Assembly: GCF_001612785.1 (NCBI RefSeq)
Contig: NZ_BDBC01000034.1
Span: 1 to 58,509 of the forward strand
Direction: 5' to 3'
Source of the DNA: Nocardia beijingensis NBRC 16342
GTDB taxonomy: Bacteria; Actinomycetota; Actinomycetes; Mycobacteriales; Mycobacteriaceae
Length of the DNA stretch: 58,509 bases
The notes below the pieces were generated by a model that worked only from the letters and a program-made list of their open reading frames with translations, was not told where the DNA came from and did not search any database. Shown here in pieces: positions 26,787 to 35,211 of this stretch (position 1 is the first letter of the stretch; each line of letters opens with the position of its first letter). The position numbers were made by a program, and so were the translations under genes.

Positions 26787-27722
26787 TCACGCTCCGACAT
26801 CAGAGGCGGCGCGAAACTCACTCGGGCGCATGCCCCGGTGCCGTTTGAAGGCCGCGCTGAAACCGAAAGCGTCCGCGTAGCCGACGGCCTTGGCCACTTG
26901 CGCGACGGTGAGGGTGCCGTCGGAGAGCAATTCCTCCGCATCGTCCATCCGGCATTCGGTGAGATACGCCAGGGGCGACCGCCCCATCACCTCGGTGAAA
27001 CGCCTGGCGAACAGGGCGCGCGAGACACCAGCGCGGGACGCCAGGGACGCCACGGTCCAGCCGGCGGCGGGTTCCCGGTGCATCGCCTCCAGCGCCGGTC
27101 CGACGACCGGATCGGCCGGCCCGCGATACCATCCCGGCGCCTCGGCGGCCTCCTTCTCGAACCAGTCACGCAGTGTGCATACCAGCGCCCAGTCGAGCAG
27201 ACGGTCCATCAGCGCCTGAGCTCCGGCCGGCCGCGCGGCCGCGTCCGCGGCAACGGATTCCATCCAGGCGCATACCTCCACGTCGTCCGACACCACCAGC
27301 GCAGGTGGCAGCGCGCGCAGCAGCCGTTCATGGCGCCGACCCGAGGCCCGATAGGCGCCGACGATCAGCGCGGTCTCGCCGGCCGGGCCCGTGCCCCACC
27401 GTCCGCCTTCCAGACCGGCCTCGCATTCCGCATCCGCCGCAAAGCAGGCGATCTCGTATTCCTCGTGTGGAAGATCGACCGAATCAGGTCGGTCGGCGAG
27501 AAGGAAGGGTTCGGGGCCACGCACGATCGCGGTGTCTCCGGCGGAGACCCGTTGTCGCGCACCGCCGGAAAGCAGTAGCGTGCCACCGCCCCGCAGCACC
27601 GTCACCATGGTCAACGGCGCACGGTCGGCGAAGCGGATGGTCCAGGGCGCGTCCAGGACGGCGTGGGTGAGTACGGCTCCTTCGGCGCGGATGCCACCCA
27701 GCAATCTACTCAAGGGATCCAC
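26787..27722 (-). CDS. AraC family regulator (cupin_6 type)
   Basis: The GTG at 27722 gives a product opening VDPLSRLLGGIRAEGAVL, the normal start of this subfamily; 311 residues. The N-terminal cupin-like domain includes VTVLRGGGTLLLSGG and TAIVRGPEPFLLAD. The C-terminal pair of HTHs comprises WTVASLASRAGVSRALFARRFTEVMGRSP and LTVAQVAKAVGYADAFGFSAAFKRHRGMRP. It is divergent from an NAD(P)H oxidoreductase gene 128 bases away, the standard arrangement for this regulator type, and likely controls it. Confidence 0.9.
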   Translation of the reverse strand: MDPLSRLLGGIRAEGAVLTHAVLDAPWTIRFADRAPLTMVTVLRGGGTLLLSGGARQRVSAGDTAIVRGPEPFLLADRPDSVDLPHEEYEIACFAADAECEAGLEGGRWGTGPAGETALIVGAYRASGRRHERLLRALPPALVVSDDVEVCAWMESVAADAAARPAGAQALMDRLLDWALVCTLRDWFEKEAAEAPGWYRGPADPVVGPALEAMHREPAAGWTVASLASRAGVSRALFARRFTEVMGRSPLAYLTECRMDDAEELLSDGTLTVAQVAKAVGYADAFGFSAAFKRHRGMRPSEFRAASDVGA

Positions 27723-27850
27723 CCCCACGAGCGTAGACGAACTCCTATCAAACGTAGATTTTTGCCCATAGATCGTCCATCGAATCAGGCGTGGAATGAA
27801 AGGCGACCGCAGCACCGATCGTCCGGAGACCGGACAGCAAGGAGGACCCC

Positions 27851-28543
27851 GTGCCGAACCACCTGATCGAGGACACCCCCGCCACTCGCACCGCACTGGT
27901 CGTTGTCGCCCACCCCCGCCCCGACTCGCTGACCGCCCATATCGCCGGGCTGACCGTCCGCCGGCTCACCGCGGCGGGCTACCGCATCGACCTGCTCGAT
28001 CTGCACGCCGAGGGATTCGATCCCCGCATGACGGCCGCCGACCTCCCGGACTGGAACAACCGGGACAAGACCTACTCCCCCGAGGTCGAGAACCATATGC
28101 GGCGCATTCTCGCCGCCGATGTCATCGTCGCCGTGTTCCCGGTGTACTGGATGCAGACACCCGCGATCCTCAAAGGCTGGATCGATCGCGTATGGAACTA
28201 CGGATTCGCCTACGGACGCAGCAAGCCCCGGCTCGCGGGCAAGCGGATGCTGTGGCTCGGCCTGGCCGGCGCGGCGGACGACGACGGCATCATCGACATC
28301 ATGCAGCAGGCACTGAGCGCACAACTCGACGACGGAATCGCCTACTACTGCGGCCTGACCCAGTCGACGGTGGGACTGCTGCCAGGAGCCGAGGAGAAAC
28401 CGCAGCGCCTGGACGCCGAGGGCAATCTGCTGCTCGACGACGCCCTGACCGGCGCCGCGCGCGACGCCCACTTCGCGGCGTTGGAGGACCGCGCCCTGCG
28501 CTTCGTCGACGATTTCCTCACCGGCGACCGGGTACCGGCCTGA
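27851..28543 (+). CDS. Flavodoxin-fold NAD(P)H oxidoreductase (MdaB/NQO type)
   Basis: GTG start with AAGGAGG 7 bases upstream; 230 residues. TALVVVAHPRPDSLTAHIA forms the FMN phosphate loop, and VFPVYWMQTPAILKGWIDRVWNYGFAY is the signature of the MdaB/KefF/DT-diaphorase-like family, where the Trp/Phe residues stack on the flavin. It carries out two-electron reduction of quinones, protecting against redox cycling. Control by the divergent AraC regulator is likely. Confidence 0.9.
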   Translation: MPNHLIEDTPATRTALVVVAHPRPDSLTAHIAGLTVRRLTAAGYRIDLLDLHAEGFDPRMTAADLPDWNNRDKTYSPEVENHMRRILAADVIVAVFPVYWMQTPAILKGWIDRVWNYGFAYGRSKPRLAGKRMLWLGLAGAADDDGIIDIMQQALSAQLDDGIAYYCGLTQSTVGLLPGAEEKPQRLDAEGNLLLDDALTGAARDAHFAALEDRALRFVDDFLTGDRVPA

Positions 28544-28550
28544 ACTTCCC

Positions 28551-28579
28551 CCGGAGACCGCGCTTTCGGCATTCTCCGG
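28551..28579 (+). terminator. Hairpin after NQO gene
   Basis: CCGGAGA and TCTCCGG form a 7-bp stem around a 15-base loop, 7 bases after the stop. Confidence 0.4.
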
Positions 28580-28781
28580 TACGCCGGGCGGGTGAAGTCC
28601 GATCTGGGACACGAGGATTCGGGCGGCGATCGTGGCGCCGCTGCGATCGCACGCCGCCAGAGCCCCACCGGCGGCGAGAATCGCTCGGGCGCTGTCCCCC
28701 GCGACTCCCTACCGGTGCCGCCACCGTCCGGCGGTGGTCGGTGATCGATACGGCGCCCGGGAGCGATCTCGGGCACCGCCT

Positions 28782-30494
28782 TCAGTTCACGCAGGGGATG
28801 GCGGAGCCGATGCTGGTCGTGACGGGTTTGCCGGAGTCGGGTACCCCGTTGGCGGGTGTCGTCGTGGTGGGCGACGCGCTGGTCGTGGTTCCGGTCGATG
28901 GTGTGTCGGTAGTCGATGGGTCGGTCAGATCCTCCGGGAGAGTGAAGTCCGCGCCGATGACGACTTTCACGTGGCCGGCCTCGACGTTCGATGAGGCGGC
29001 AGTCGGCAGGCCGCCGAGCATGTCGGCGACCTCGACGGCGTCGGTGCTGTCGGTGCGGCTGTTGTAGTAGACGACCGAGCTGGATCCGTCGGTGAAGGCG
29101 GCGGCGTTGCCGATCGTGCCCTTGCCGTATCCCCTCTCGCCCAGGGCGGTCGACACTTCGGCGGCCATACCGGTACGGCTGCCCGCGTTGACGACATCGA
29201 CGATGCTCGCCGGTGTGGTCGCGGGCCGGGGCGGTGGTGTCGCCTGCACCCCGAATGCCGTGCGCACTGTCCTCTTGATCACGGCCGGGTCGACGATGTT
29301 GACGTCTTGGCCGTCGACGACGTCGTATGCCTTCACCGGCAGGGTCTGGAATTCGATCGGGACGGATCCGGCCTTACCGAGCGTCTGGGCGAAGTCGAGC
29401 AGGTTCCAGCCCCGCGACAGCACGATGTCGTTCTGCGCGGCGTTCACCAGCTGCTGGAGTCTGCCGATATCGGTGAGGGTGCCGGAGCCCTTCAGCTGCG
29501 TGGCGACCGAGGTGAGGAACGCTTGCTGCCGGTGGGTGCGGTCGAGGTCGCCGTTGTCGAGTCCGTGGCGCTGACGCACGAAGGCCAGAGCGTTCGCGGC
29601 GTCGAGATGCTGTGGCCCGGCCGGGAACACCGCGCCGGAGTAGTACGTGTCGTCGACCGCGTGGTTCAGGCACACATCGACGCCCCCGAGAATGGTCGCG
29701 ATGTCGTAGAAGCCGACGAGGGATACCTCGGCGAACCGGTTGATCGGCACTCCGGTCAACTGCTTCACGGTTTGCACGATCGATTCACGTCCGGCCTCCC
29801 GCCCCTGGCGTTCCAGTTCGACCTTGTCCTTGACGCCTTGATTCATCAGCTTCTGCTCGACGGCGGCCTTCTTCAGCCCATACGCTTCCTTGATCTTCAC
29901 GTGGTCGTAACCAGGTATCCCGGCTACCGTCACGTAGTCGTCGCGAGGGATGGAAAACGCGGTGATCTTCTTCAGATCCTTCGGAATGTGCAGCAGGATC
30001 AGCGAATTGGCGTTGTATCCGCCGTTGTCGCTGTCACCGGCGTGCAGTTGGTCGAGGATGTTGCGGGGCAGGTCGTTGCCGTTCTGATCCTTGCGGGTAT
30101 CCAGTCCGATCAGCAGGATGTTCAGGTCACCGTCCAGCGCGGCGGCGTCCTCGGCGCTGATCGCCTGCGAACGCGTGAAGCCCGAGTCGATGCTCTGCTC
30201 GGTGTAGTAGGCGAACCCGGTTCCCGAAACCACGACCACCGCCGTGGCGGCGGCCAGTATTCGAGCAGCGATACGCAGAGTCCGCAGCCCTTTGCCGGTC
30301 GGCGCTCGCTTCGCATGGGCGCCGCGGCCAGGCCGGACCGACTCGTACCGGTCGGTGGGCGTATCCGCAAGCCGCCCGTCAGAAGCGAATCCCCCCACCC
30401 CACCCGGCTTTTCCGACCCGGTAGGCCGGGTCCGACCACGATCGATCCGGTCGGATGCGACGACTGTGAGCGGTTCGGTTTCGTCGTCCATCAT
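28782..30494 (-). CDS. LytR-CpsA-Psr (LCP) family cell-wall ligase with LytR_C domain
   Basis: 570 residues. A polar cytoplasmic N-terminus of about 75 residues precedes one membrane segment (ILAAATAVVVVSGTGFAYY, about 79-97). The extracytoplasmic LCP domain begins at DGDLNILLIGLDTR and has SIPRDDYVTVAGIPGYDHVKI, RFAEVSLVGFYDIATILGGVDV and ALAFVRQRHGLDNGDLDRTHRQQ, which supply the Arg/Asp residues that bind the polyprenyl diphosphate. A LytR_C domain follows (ASIVDVVNAGSRTGMAAEV...), then a Thr/Pro-rich tail. In mycolata, LCP proteins attach arabinogalactan to peptidoglycan. Monocistronic. Confidence 0.93.
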   Translation of the reverse strand: MMDDETEPLTVVASDRIDRGRTRPTGSEKPGGVGGFASDGRLADTPTDRYESVRPGRGAHAKRAPTGKGLRTLRIAARILAAATAVVVVSGTGFAYYTEQSIDSGFTRSQAISAEDAAALDGDLNILLIGLDTRKDQNGNDLPRNILDQLHAGDSDNGGYNANSLILLHIPKDLKKITAFSIPRDDYVTVAGIPGYDHVKIKEAYGLKKAAVEQKLMNQGVKDKVELERQGREAGRESIVQTVKQLTGVPINRFAEVSLVGFYDIATILGGVDVCLNHAVDDTYYSGAVFPAGPQHLDAANALAFVRQRHGLDNGDLDRTHRQQAFLTSVATQLKGSGTLTDIGRLQQLVNAAQNDIVLSRGWNLLDFAQTLGKAGSVPIEFQTLPVKAYDVVDGQDVNIVDPAVIKRTVRTAFGVQATPPPRPATTPASIVDVVNAGSRTGMAAEVSTALGERGYGKGTIGNAAAFTDGSSSVVYYNSRTDSTDAVEVADMLGGLPTAASSNVEAGHVKVVIGADFTLPEDLTDPSTTDTPSTGTTTSASPTTTTPANGVPDSGKPVTTSIGSAIPCVN

Positions 30495-30875
30495 GTCGAT
30501 ACTGCCTCACATCAGCGCGCCGCGCCGGTTGTCCCCGCCATACTCCGCACCATAGCGACCGGGTCCTGGGACGACGCTGAGAAATCATCGACCGCTGTGT
30601 GAACAGTGAGTATCCCCAGCGATGAGTGGCACCTTCCTCGGCCGCCGACCTCCTCCTGCTCGTGACACCGCTGCGCGATGCCCTCGACGCACCCGACCCC
30701 GATCCGGCACTCGTCCGCCACGTCTGGATCGGCGGACAGCAGCTCCGATGAGTGTTCTCGCCACCTCGGATGATGAAGTCAGCCTTGTGGTCGGCGATGG
30801 TGGGGTAGCCGTCGTCGCCGTGCCGTTGTCGAGCCGCTCACCGTCGGCCGTGTTCGCGGCGAGGTGGCGGACAGA
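30495..30875. other. Intergenic stretch with a 41-codon amidohydrolase-tail-like frame
   Basis: A frame at 30626-30751 (plus strand) reads DLLLLVTPLRDALDAPDP and, after a few residues, VRHVWIGGQQLR before a stop. This resembles the last strands of an amidohydrolase (the DLLVV...V-x-G-x-x-V ending). It has no ribosome binding site and no body, so it is at most a remnant. Nothing else is recognisable here. Confidence 0.3.
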
Positions 30876-31505
30876 TCAGGAGCGCGGTACGTCGAGCACA
30901 GATCCGGGCCGGCCCGACTCGGTCCGGTCCGGGGTGTCGATGAACGCCGAACTCCACTGGCCGTCCTCACCGGAGGTGTGGTTGGCCTGTTCGCGCGCCC
31001 AGACGAAGTGGTGGCGCGCCGAAGCCAGCAGCAGCGGCCCGGTGAGCAGACCGGCCGCGACGAATTTCAGGTCGGCGCGCCGTGTCTCGGTCAAGACCGC
31101 TCCCACGCCGCCGATTCCCCACAGCCACAGCACCGTGTTGTAGGGGGGCAGCAGATTCTCCTCCATGCCCTCGGCCTCATCCAGCCAAGGGAAGACGCCT
31201 AGTCGGCGCGACCACGGCCAGTCCACGAAGTGGACCACTACCGATGCGATCGATACGCCGGCGTTGAACGCCGATACCGCTTCGTCTGCTCGCCCGCGCG
31301 GACGAGCGCTGCGCAGCAGTAAGGCCGGTGCCACCGCCCACAGGACGTTGGTGGCCCGCCTGCCCAGCCACGGTTCCAAGAAGACCCCGACCCCGGCCCA
31401 GCGTTCGAACCAGTTGTGCCCGGTCCCGCCCAGGGTCGCCAGCACACCGAATGGCCGCAGCGCGGATCGCTGTGCACGCGGTCGACGGCTACGTTGCCGT
31501 GTCAT
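30876..31505 (-). CDS. Four-helix membrane protein of unknown function
   Basis: ATG start with AGGAGG 7 bases upstream; 209 residues. A basic N-terminus is followed by hydrophobic segments around ATNVLWAVAPALLLR, AGVSIASVVVHFVDWPW, YNTVLWLWGIGGVGAVL and FVAAGLLTGPLLLASA. Repeated His and Trp residues near the membrane edges (GTGHNWFERW, VVHFVDWPWSRR, ARHHFVWARE) could bind heme, metal or a quinone, but this is speculative. I do not recognise the family. Its promoter carries TTGATG-AC-CATCAA, the operator seen twice at the TetR/ring-cleavage locus 3 kb away, so it probably belongs to that regulon. Confidence 0.75.
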   Translation of the reverse strand: MTRQRSRRPRAQRSALRPFGVLATLGGTGHNWFERWAGVGVFLEPWLGRRATNVLWAVAPALLLRSARPRGRADEAVSAFNAGVSIASVVVHFVDWPWSRRLGVFPWLDEAEGMEENLLPPYNTVLWLWGIGGVGAVLTETRRADLKFVAAGLLTGPLLLASARHHFVWAREQANHTSGEDGQWSSAFIDTPDRTESGRPGSVLDVPRS

Positions 31506-31522
31506 GGTCCATCCTCCTAAAA

Positions 31523-31536
31523 TTGATGACCATCAA
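31523..31536 (-). promoter_or_regulatory. TTGATG/CATCAA operator, site 1
   Basis: TTGATG-AC-CATCAA is a perfect 6-bp inverted repeat, 18 bases upstream of the membrane protein start. It matches two sites before the TetR gene at 34.5 kb. Confidence 0.65.
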
Positions 31537-31974
31537 CTAACTGAGATCACAGAGTTCGATCGAAAGAAGCCCCCTGACATATCCGACTTCCCCGCTCCGG
31601 CGGACTGCTCATCGGTTCTGATCACTGGTCACCGAGACAGAACCGCCGCCGCGGCGGACGGTAACCGCTCGCACGCTCCGGAAATAACGTAGGCCGATAA
31701 GAAAGCATCGATGCGAGCCGTCGACGCGTCACAAGTCCCGGTGACGCTGCTGCGCCGCCTCGGCAACCAGTCCCCGGGAAACCGTCTCTGCACGCCGTCC
31801 GGGAACTGGGTCGAGTTGTCGGGACACTCACGTTGCCGCGGTTCCCGTCCGCGTCGACGTTGCGGGAGCAGACCATGGCGGTCACCAACCGGGTGGAGGC
31901 GCTCCACAGGTTCGCCGCGCGCGTTGCCACCGCATTTGCATCCCGTGTTGGCGGTCTGTCGAGTCTTCGCGTCG
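31537..31974. other. Gene-free interval
   Basis: Between the operator and the FAH gene end, no frame on either strand shows a recognisable motif or a ribosome binding site; translations are Arg/Ser-rich. No hairpin strong enough to call a terminator stood out. Confidence 0.45.
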
Positions 31975-32835
31975 CTATGCGACTGTGCAGGGGTTGCGCA
32001 GCTCGCCGAGGCCCTCGATCGTCGAGCGCAGCATGTTGCCCGGGGCGAGGAACCGTGCCGGGATGCGGGAATAGCCGACGCCGGCCGGGGTGCCGGTGAA
32101 GATCAGATCGCCGGGGAACAACTCGCAGATGCCTGACAGGTGGGAGACCAGCGCGGCGACGTCGAAAATCATCTGCTTGGTGCGGCCCGATTGCACGGTC
32201 TCCCCGTCGAGGACGGCTTCGATGGCCAGATCGTTGGGGTCGTCGAGTTCGTCGAGAGTGGTCAGCCACGGGCCGATCGGCGCGAACCGCTCGTAACTTT
32301 TGGCGAGGCTGAATTGGGGTGGGGTACCGGCCATTTGTGATCGACGCTCGGAGATGTCCTGACCGATGCAGAAGCCGGCGACGTGGTCGAGGGCCTGTTC
32401 GGTAGCGATGTGACGTCCGCCGACACCGATCACGGCGACGAGTTCCACCTCCCAGTCGCAGGTGCCGGTAGGCAACGGGATCATGTCACCGGGGCCGGTG
32501 ATCGCGGAGGCGAATTTGGTGAACACCAGTGGGTTTTCGGGCAGGGCGAGCCCGGTTTCGTCACTGTGGTCGGCGTAGTTCAGCCCGACGGCGAAGATCT
32601 GGCGCGGCGCACGCACCGGCGGACCGAGCCGCGTCAGATCGGTGAGCAACTGTGCGCCGGTCACACGGGCATCGACATGGGGCCGATTGCCGCTGAACCA
32701 AGCGCGGATCTGCCGTATGTGCGCGACGGCCTGATCGGGATCGCTGGGCAGGACGCCGTCGGAGGCGTTGGCGAGGTCGATGACGCCGGTATCGGTGACG
32801 AGCGTTGCACGGCCGTCGAGATTGGCGAGCTTCAT
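31975..32835 (-). CDS. Fumarylacetoacetate hydrolase (FAH) family protein
   Basis: The ATG at 32835 yields the family-typical start MKLANLDGRATLVT (286 residues); an upstream ATG at 32907 would add 24 atypical residues. Core motifs: VGLNYADHSDETG, PLVFTKFASAITGPGD, CDWEVELVAVIGVGGRHI with the metal-binding Glu residues, and LIFTGTPAGVGYSR. The family hydrolyses or decarboxylates diketo acids, such as the products of extradiol ring cleavage. As the third gene of the hydrolase-VOC-FAH operon it would act last in that route. Confidence 0.92.
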   Translation of the reverse strand: MKLANLDGRATLVTDTGVIDLANASDGVLPSDPDQAVAHIRQIRAWFSGNRPHVDARVTGAQLLTDLTRLGPPVRAPRQIFAVGLNYADHSDETGLALPENPLVFTKFASAITGPGDMIPLPTGTCDWEVELVAVIGVGGRHIATEQALDHVAGFCIGQDISERRSQMAGTPPQFSLAKSYERFAPIGPWLTTLDELDDPNDLAIEAVLDGETVQSGRTKQMIFDVAALVSHLSGICELFPGDLIFTGTPAGVGYSRIPARFLAPGNMLRSTIEGLGELRNPCTVA

Positions 32836-32920
32836 GAGAGGGGCGGATGTCCTTTTCGGTCGGGAGGGCCGTGCGCCGCGGGGACGGTGCGGTGCACGGT
32901 CGGCCATGGGGTCGCCGCGA

Positions 32921-33607
32921 TCAGTCGAGGCGGACCGGCGGATCGGTCTGGCTGGCCATCTGCCACACCAGCTCGTCAGGCATGGCGATGATCTGCCGGT
33001 AGACCTCGTCGGGATAGGCCATATGGGGTTTGGTCTCGTCGTAGGCCGGCTGGGCCACCGGCTCGGCCGGTCGGGTGAATGGTGCAGGGTGCTTGTAGGT
33101 TTCGAGTTCCTCGGCGCTGATGCCGTTGATCGCGACCACTTCCGGGTCGATCCAGGCGCGGTCGTCGATGGCGTCGCCGGTGGTGAGTTCGACCAGCAGA
33201 CCTTCCGGGCCCGCGAGGTAGAGCGACCGGCAGAACCCGTGGTCGATCGGGCCGAGCACGACGATCCCTCGACTGCGGATGCGGTCGCGCAAACTCAGCA
33301 GTTCGTCGAGATCGCGTACATGCAGTGCGACATGCTGCATGGCACCGGGCGCGACCGGTCCGGTCGGTTCGGCGGCGTGGGTGAGCCCGAGCTCGCGAGT
33401 GTCGGGGTTGTCGGGGTGGTACACGAACGCGATGTAGGAGGTGGGGTTGAGTTCGACGAACCCGTGCCAGGCGCCTTCGGCTCCGTGCATGCGGTACAGC
33501 GCCTTGAGCGGCAGGCCGATGACATCGGTGAAGAACGCGATCTGAGATTTGATGTCGCGGGTGGCGATGGCCAGGTGGTTCACGCCGATGGGTTGGGTGG
33601 CGGTCAT
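32921..33607 (-). CDS. VOC family extradiol-type ring-cleavage dioxygenase
   Basis: 228 residues. ATG at 33607 with AAAAGGA upstream, the binding site lying inside the end of the preceding gene. The single VOC module has IGVNHLAIATRDIKSQIAFF (His11 ligand), MQHVALHVRDLDELLSL (second His) and LYLAGPEGLLVELTTGDAI (Glu ligand): the 2-His-1-carboxylate set. The C-terminal 70 residues form a polar extension (TKPHMAYPDEVYRQII...). It probably cleaves a catechol-like ring or a related C-C bond. It sits 5 bases after the alpha/beta hydrolase gene and before the FAH gene. Confidence 0.85.
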   Translation of the reverse strand: MTATQPIGVNHLAIATRDIKSQIAFFTDVIGLPLKALYRMHGAEGAWHGFVELNPTSYIAFVYHPDNPDTRELGLTHAAEPTGPVAPGAMQHVALHVRDLDELLSLRDRIRSRGIVVLGPIDHGFCRSLYLAGPEGLLVELTTGDAIDDRAWIDPEVVAINGISAEELETYKHPAPFTRPAEPVAQPAYDETKPHMAYPDEVYRQIIAMPDELVWQMASQTDPPVRLD

Positions 33608-33612
33608 GATGG

Positions 33613-34455
33613 TCAGTCCTTTTCGGTGGCGGAGTCGAGCAGCTGCTTGTGGCACCAGGTCCGCACGACATCGGCGTAGTCGGCGGTGTGGAACAACATC
33701 AGCTGGTGCACCCCTTCGGCGTGAATGTGCAGTTCGACGGGGCCGGTGGTGGCGTCGACGACGGCCTGGGCCGCGGCGGGAGGGAAGATCGGATCTTTCT
33801 CCCCGACGGCGAACAGGATCGGTTTGGTGTTGGCCGACAACGGAACGGCGGGGTCGTAGCGCAGGATCGACGCCCACGAGGCCAGGTCGTAGGTCCAGGT
33901 GTTGAGCGGATCCTGATGCTTCTGCTTGCCCGCGCCGCGGAACCCGTAGTCGGTGTCGAAATCGATGTACTGGTCGATATCGAAACGCAGCGCCGGACCG
34001 AACAACGCGACCATCTGATCGAAAGCCTGTGTGCGAAAGGCGTTGTCGGTCGGGATCAGCGGTGAGGACGGGATGGCGAATCCCATCAAAATCGCGCCAG
34101 CGAAATCCTCGGACGCGGCGTAGGCGCCGTAGGCGGCGGACGCGCCGAGCGAGGAGCCCTTGATGAACACCGGCAGCCCGGTGGCGGCACGAATGTGATC
34201 GGTCAGCCGCAGTGCCGCTTCGATCCACTCCCCGATGGTGAACTGGCCGGCGCGCCGGTCCACGCACGAGCGGCCGTGGCCGGGCGCATCCATGCACCAG
34301 ACCTCGGCGCCCAACCGGGCATAGTGGGCGGCGAAATTGTCGTAGATGCCGCCATGGCCGCCGATTCCGTGCTGAACCAGCAGCACGTGATCCGCGGCCG
34401 GATCAGCGAATCGATAGGCGAATGTGTTGCCGACCATCTGCTCTTCTCTGCGCAT
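33613..34455 (-). CDS. Alpha/beta hydrolase
   Basis: The ATG at 34455 follows GGGAGG at good spacing; 280 residues. VLLVQHGIGGHGGIYDNFAAHYARLGAEVWCMDAPGHGRS is the N-terminal half with the oxyanion HG. FIKGSSLGASAAYG holds the nucleophile in GSSLG, AVGEKDPIFPP the acid and EGVHQLMLFH the His. First gene of the operon. In a ring-cleavage route such enzymes hydrolyse a vinylogous diketone or an ester entering the route. The operators for the operon lie 33-73 bases upstream. Confidence 0.88.
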   Translation of the reverse strand: MRREEQMVGNTFAYRFADPAADHVLLVQHGIGGHGGIYDNFAAHYARLGAEVWCMDAPGHGRSCVDRRAGQFTIGEWIEAALRLTDHIRAATGLPVFIKGSSLGASAAYGAYAASEDFAGAILMGFAIPSSPLIPTDNAFRTQAFDQMVALFGPALRFDIDQYIDFDTDYGFRGAGKQKHQDPLNTWTYDLASWASILRYDPAVPLSANTKPILFAVGEKDPIFPPAAAQAVVDATTGPVELHIHAEGVHQLMLFHTADYADVVRTWCHKQLLDSATEKD

Positions 34456-34487
34456 CGGCCACCTCCCTGTGTCCCGCGTCATAAAAG

Positions 34488-34528
34488 TTGATGACAATCA
34501 ATAAACCACACAAGTTGATGATCGTCAA
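34488..34528. promoter_or_regulatory. TTGATG/CATCAA operators, sites 2 and 3
   Basis: TTGATGACAATCAA (34488-34501) and TTGATGATCGTCAA (34515-34528) are inverted repeats whose centres are 27 bases apart, in the divergent promoter between the hydrolase operon and the TetR gene. With site 1 they give the consensus TTGATGAYHRTCAA. Confidence 0.7.
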
Positions 34529-34548
34529 CATGCTGCTAAACTGGGCGG

Positions 34549-35196
34549 ATGGCGACGCAGACACGAAAAGGGCGACCACCGGCCGAGCTGTCACCAGCCT
34601 CTTTGACCGACATCCTGGCCGCGGCATTGAGAGTGTTCGCCGAATGCGGATTCGACGGCACCTCGGTGGCGGCGCTCAATCGCGAGCTCGGAGTGAGTCA
34701 CAACCTCGTCCATCAGCGGTTCGGCTCCAAGGAGAGGCTGTGGTACGCCACGGTCGACTGGGCGTTCGGCGAGATCGCCGACCACATGAGCGTGGATGCG
34801 GAGTTGGCCGAGCGCGACCTGCTCGAAGCGGTACGCGTGACGATCGTGCAATTCCTTCAACTGCACGCCACCCACCCACAGATCCTGCGGCTGGTCACGG
34901 TCGAAGGCGCCACCGAGGGGCCTCGGCTGACGTATCTGTTCGACACGCACGTCGGACCGTTGTATCACCGGATCACCGCGCCACTGAAGGTGCTCGTCGA
35001 CCGCGGCGTGCTGGCCGAGGAAGACATCCGCACCGTGCATTTCCTGGTTGCGCACGGCGCTACCGCGCCGTTCAGTCTGGTCCCTCTGGCGGCGAGGCTG
35101 AACCCACTCGATCCCCTCGACCCCGCGGCGGTTCGCAGGCACGCCGAATTCGTCGCCGGCATGGTCGTGGCCGGACTCCGCGCCCGCGGCGCCTGA
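34549..35196 (+). CDS. TetR family regulator of the ring-cleavage operon
   Basis: 215 residues. The HTH is VAALNRELGVSHNLVHQRFGSKERLWYATVDWAFGE, a form in which a Trp-rich helix follows the recognition helix. The C-terminal domain is large, with VTIVQFLQLHATHPQILRLVTVEGATEGPRLTYLF as a probable effector pocket. Its start lies 21 bases after operator site 3. Predicted repressor of itself, of the divergent hydrolase-VOC-FAH operon and of the membrane gene at 30.9 kb. A NodB-like gene follows 15 bases downstream. Confidence 0.9.
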   Translation: MATQTRKGRPPAELSPASLTDILAAALRVFAECGFDGTSVAALNRELGVSHNLVHQRFGSKERLWYATVDWAFGEIADHMSVDAELAERDLLEAVRVTIVQFLQLHATHPQILRLVTVEGATEGPRLTYLFDTHVGPLYHRITAPLKVLVDRGVLAEEDIRTVHFLVAHGATAPFSLVPLAARLNPLDPLDPAAVRRHAEFVAGMVVAGLRARGA

Positions 35197-35211
35197 CCAG
35201 CGAGGGCAACC

